64,000 bases of DNA, taken from NCBI RefSeq assembly GCF_016924645.1, contig NZ_JAFFJV010000009.1, forward strand, positions 62,001-126,000. Direction: 5' to 3'. The stretch's first letter is position 1, and the number at the start of each line of letters is the position of its first letter. Under the pieces are notes generated by a model, which ran no database searches, was not told where the DNA came from, and worked only from the letters and a program-made list of their open reading frames with translations. A program made the position numbers and the translations under genes. Below are positions 62,754 to 64,000 of this stretch, piece after piece. Origin of the DNA: Rufibacter psychrotolerans. GTDB taxonomy: Bacteria > Bacteroidota > Bacteroidia > Cytophagales > Hymenobacteraceae.

Positions 62754-63113
62754 CTAGTTGGGCTGGTACCGGGTCACCAGATGGCCGTTCACGTACACCT
62801 TCCACCTGAGTTTTTTGCGGGCGGGCCGCAGTACCTGAAACAGGAGCCAGGCCGGTACCAAACAGGCCACCACAATCACCCCCAACTGCAGGTAAAAACC
62901 AAACTGGTTCTGCGGGGGCGCGCCCCAGGGCACCAGGAGCCAGATCAACCCTAAGATTACGCCGCCAATGCCGGTGGCGCTGGCCAGCAGGAGTTTGTCT
63001 TTGGCAGAGAGGTGGTTCTCGGCGGAGGGCTCTTCCTGCCAGAGCAGCAGGACCAGCGTGGCCCCCACCAGCAGCAGAAGTAAAACCAGGTAAAAAAGGA
63101 GCAGGTGTTGCAT
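62754..63113 (-). CDS. Small integral membrane protein of unknown function
   Basis: This 119-residue protein has three hydrophobic helices: LLLFYLVLLLLLVGATLVLLL, LLLASATGIGGVILGLIWLLV and LQLGVIVVACLVPAWLLFQVL. A short hydrophilic acidic loop lies between the first two, and a basic C-terminal tail (RPARKKLRWKVYVNG) is presumably cytoplasmic. No family is recognised. It is monocistronic or paired with the 68-residue gene downstream. Confidence 0.7.
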   Translation of the reverse strand: MQHLLLFYLVLLLLLVGATLVLLLWQEEPSAENHLSAKDKLLLASATGIGGVILGLIWLLVPWGAPPQNQFGFYLQLGVIVVACLVPAWLLFQVLRPARKKLRWKVYVNGHLVTRYQPN

Positions 63114-63387
63114 GCCGTAAATATGCCCATCCCAGATGACCTGGAGGTAACCCCAGGGTTACGGTTTTGTAATGTTTTCTGGTGGGGGAAGAGGCTGTGA
63201 AATAGGACGGCAAAGGGTACCCGCTTACCAACCCGAAAGCAGCAAAAGGGCTCCGGAAGCAGGATAAGTGGTCTTTATTTAGTCATATTCTAAATTATCT
63301 AAAAGAGTGGTTTCCATGAAACATAAGGCAGGCCAGGGTAGGTATAATCTAGTCTACACCTTTTGTTGAATTTAAACCGATAAAGAT

Positions 63388-63630
63388 ATGGAAGCTACTT
63401 GCAATCACTGTAACCACTGGATCCAGGACCAGAAAGTTGTAGAAGTACAAAGCAACGATTTTGGGGTGTGCGATGAACTTTCTGGCAAGCCCGCCATGAA
63501 CCCCGAGTACGTGCTGCCGGTGGTGCATGAGCCCGGGATGCCCGCCAGCCAGCCCAAACCGTTTGAGATGGTGACCGGGGCCCAGTTCGGCTGCAACCAC
63601 TTTGAAAGCCGCCGCACCTGGATTAAATAA
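63388..63630 (+). CDS. Small Cys-rich cytoplasmic protein of unknown function
   Basis: The 80-residue product has four Cys residues in a zinc-binding-like spacing: CNHCNHW at the start (C5, C8), FGVCDEL (about C28) and FGCNHF near the C-terminus (about C69), plus several His. Pro- and Met-rich middle sequence (NPEYVLPVVHEPGMPASQ) separates them. There is no signal peptide. A rubredoxin- or zinc-ribbon-like fold is possible but not shown. It is transcribed alone, with a terminator following. Confidence 0.72.
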   Translation: MEATCNHCNHWIQDQKVVEVQSNDFGVCDELSGKPAMNPEYVLPVVHEPGMPASQPKPFEMVTGAQFGCNHFESRRTWIK

Positions 63631-63679
63631 CCAGGCCCAGATTTCTGGCCAGGAAAGGCCCCGCGCCAGCCGGCCAGAC

Positions 63680-63721
63680 ACAGAAAAGCCGCTGTAACCC
63701 AGGTTGCAGCGGCTTTTCTGT
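63680..63721. terminator. Bidirectional terminator
   Basis: Perfect 15-bp arms (63680-63694 and 63707-63721), with core GAAAAGCCGCTG, enclose a 12-nt loop. A T-rich tail follows on the plus side. It lies between the convergent Cys-rich gene and the MFS transporter gene. Confidence 0.88.
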
Positions 63722-63782
63722 TTTATAAAATATTAGCGAGGCAGGCGAAGGTTAGTTGGACGACATATTCGCGCAGCGCCCG

Positions 63783-64000
63783 CTAACTCACCTGTTTCAG
63801 GCGGGTAACCACCCACATAGACACCAGCGTGAACACCGTGGCGATGAGCCCCACGGTACCAAAATGCCGGAGTTCAGCCGAGCCGGGAACGTTGGTGATG
63901 ATCAACCCCGACAGGAAGGCCGCCAACCCCGAGGCCAACTGCTGCACCGAAGAGTTCACGCTCATGAACGACCCCCGCAGGCGCGGCTCCACGCTGGAGG
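63783..64000 (-). CDS. MFS transporter, C-terminal end; gene continues beyond the right edge
   Basis: The minus-strand frame is open from 64000 to the stop at 63783. The visible residues show the end of the transporter: a cytoplasmic PRLRGSFMSVNSSVQQLASG segment (RGSF-type loop of drug-efflux and sugar MFS proteins), the penultimate helix (LAAFLSGLIITNVPG), and a last helix (VGLIATVFTLVSMWVVTRL). The substrate cannot be told from this fragment. Confidence 0.8.
   Translation of the reverse strand, partial: SSVEPRLRGSFMSVNSSVQQLASGLAAFLSGLIITNVPGSAELRHFGTVGLIATVFTLVSMWVVTRLKQVS

Overview
This 64 kb window looks like chromosome from an aerobic Bacteroidota bacterium, most likely of the Hymenobacteraceae (Rufibacter/Pontibacter-like). 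That placement is an inference from gene content: T9SS type A and type B sorting domains, SusC-type TonB receptors with a carboxypeptidase-like N-domain, a one-subunit cytochrome b SdhC in the order C-A-B, and promoters of the Bacteroidota type (TTG, 19-20 nt, TAnnTTTG). No tRNA, rRNA, CRISPR array, prophage or insertion sequence was seen.

Layout. 1-5.6 kb (all minus strand): the 5' part of an M1 aminopeptidase-like gene, an alpha/beta hydrolase, and a small metal-handling module (HYC_CC_PP-type protein, TonB receptor, HMA-domain protein). 5.6-21.5 kb (plus): the complete division and cell-wall cluster mraZ-rsmH-ftsL-ftsI-murE-mraY-murD-ftsW-murG-murC-ftsQ-ftsA-ftsZ. Its upstream region holds DnaA-box-like sites and a three-unit MraZ box over the promoter. 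21.6-25.9 kb (minus): an FMN reductase and succinate dehydrogenase sdhCAB. 26-32 kb (plus): a large T9SS-exported protein, fabD and a membrane nucleotide-sugar dehydratase. 32-39.4 kb: folK, a hydrolase, a polyprenyl synthase, a TlpA-type lipoprotein and aconitase. 39.4-42.2 kb: a secreted subtilase. 43-56.4 kb: a region rich in ion and osmotic functions (TrkH/TrkA K+ uptake, trehalase, NhaA, a Pmp3-domain lipoprotein, an sll1863-like stress protein) with two single-domain response regulators and two soluble histidine kinases. 56.6-64 kb: an M16 protease, an LLM flavin oxidoreductase, an MpaB-like oxygenase, several small proteins, and the end of an MFS transporter.

The most striking non-genic signal is a 36-bp imperfect palindrome that I count 22 times. 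It occurs only between genes, and nearly every intergenic gap carries exactly one copy, while tightly packed operons carry none. A second class consists of inverted repeats built from degenerate 7-nt words (near 2.75 kb, 23.1 kb and 31.9-32.2 kb). The last of these supplies the C-terminal codons of both flanking convergent genes. A 22-bp perfect inverted repeat sits between mraY and murD.

Functional picture: the dcw operon makes lipid II and the divisome. SdhCAB and aconitase are TCA-cycle enzymes. FabD, FolK and the polyprenyl synthase are biosynthetic housekeeping enzymes. The 43-56 kb region may act as an ion/osmolyte module under local phosphorelay control, which is an inference from gene proximity only.
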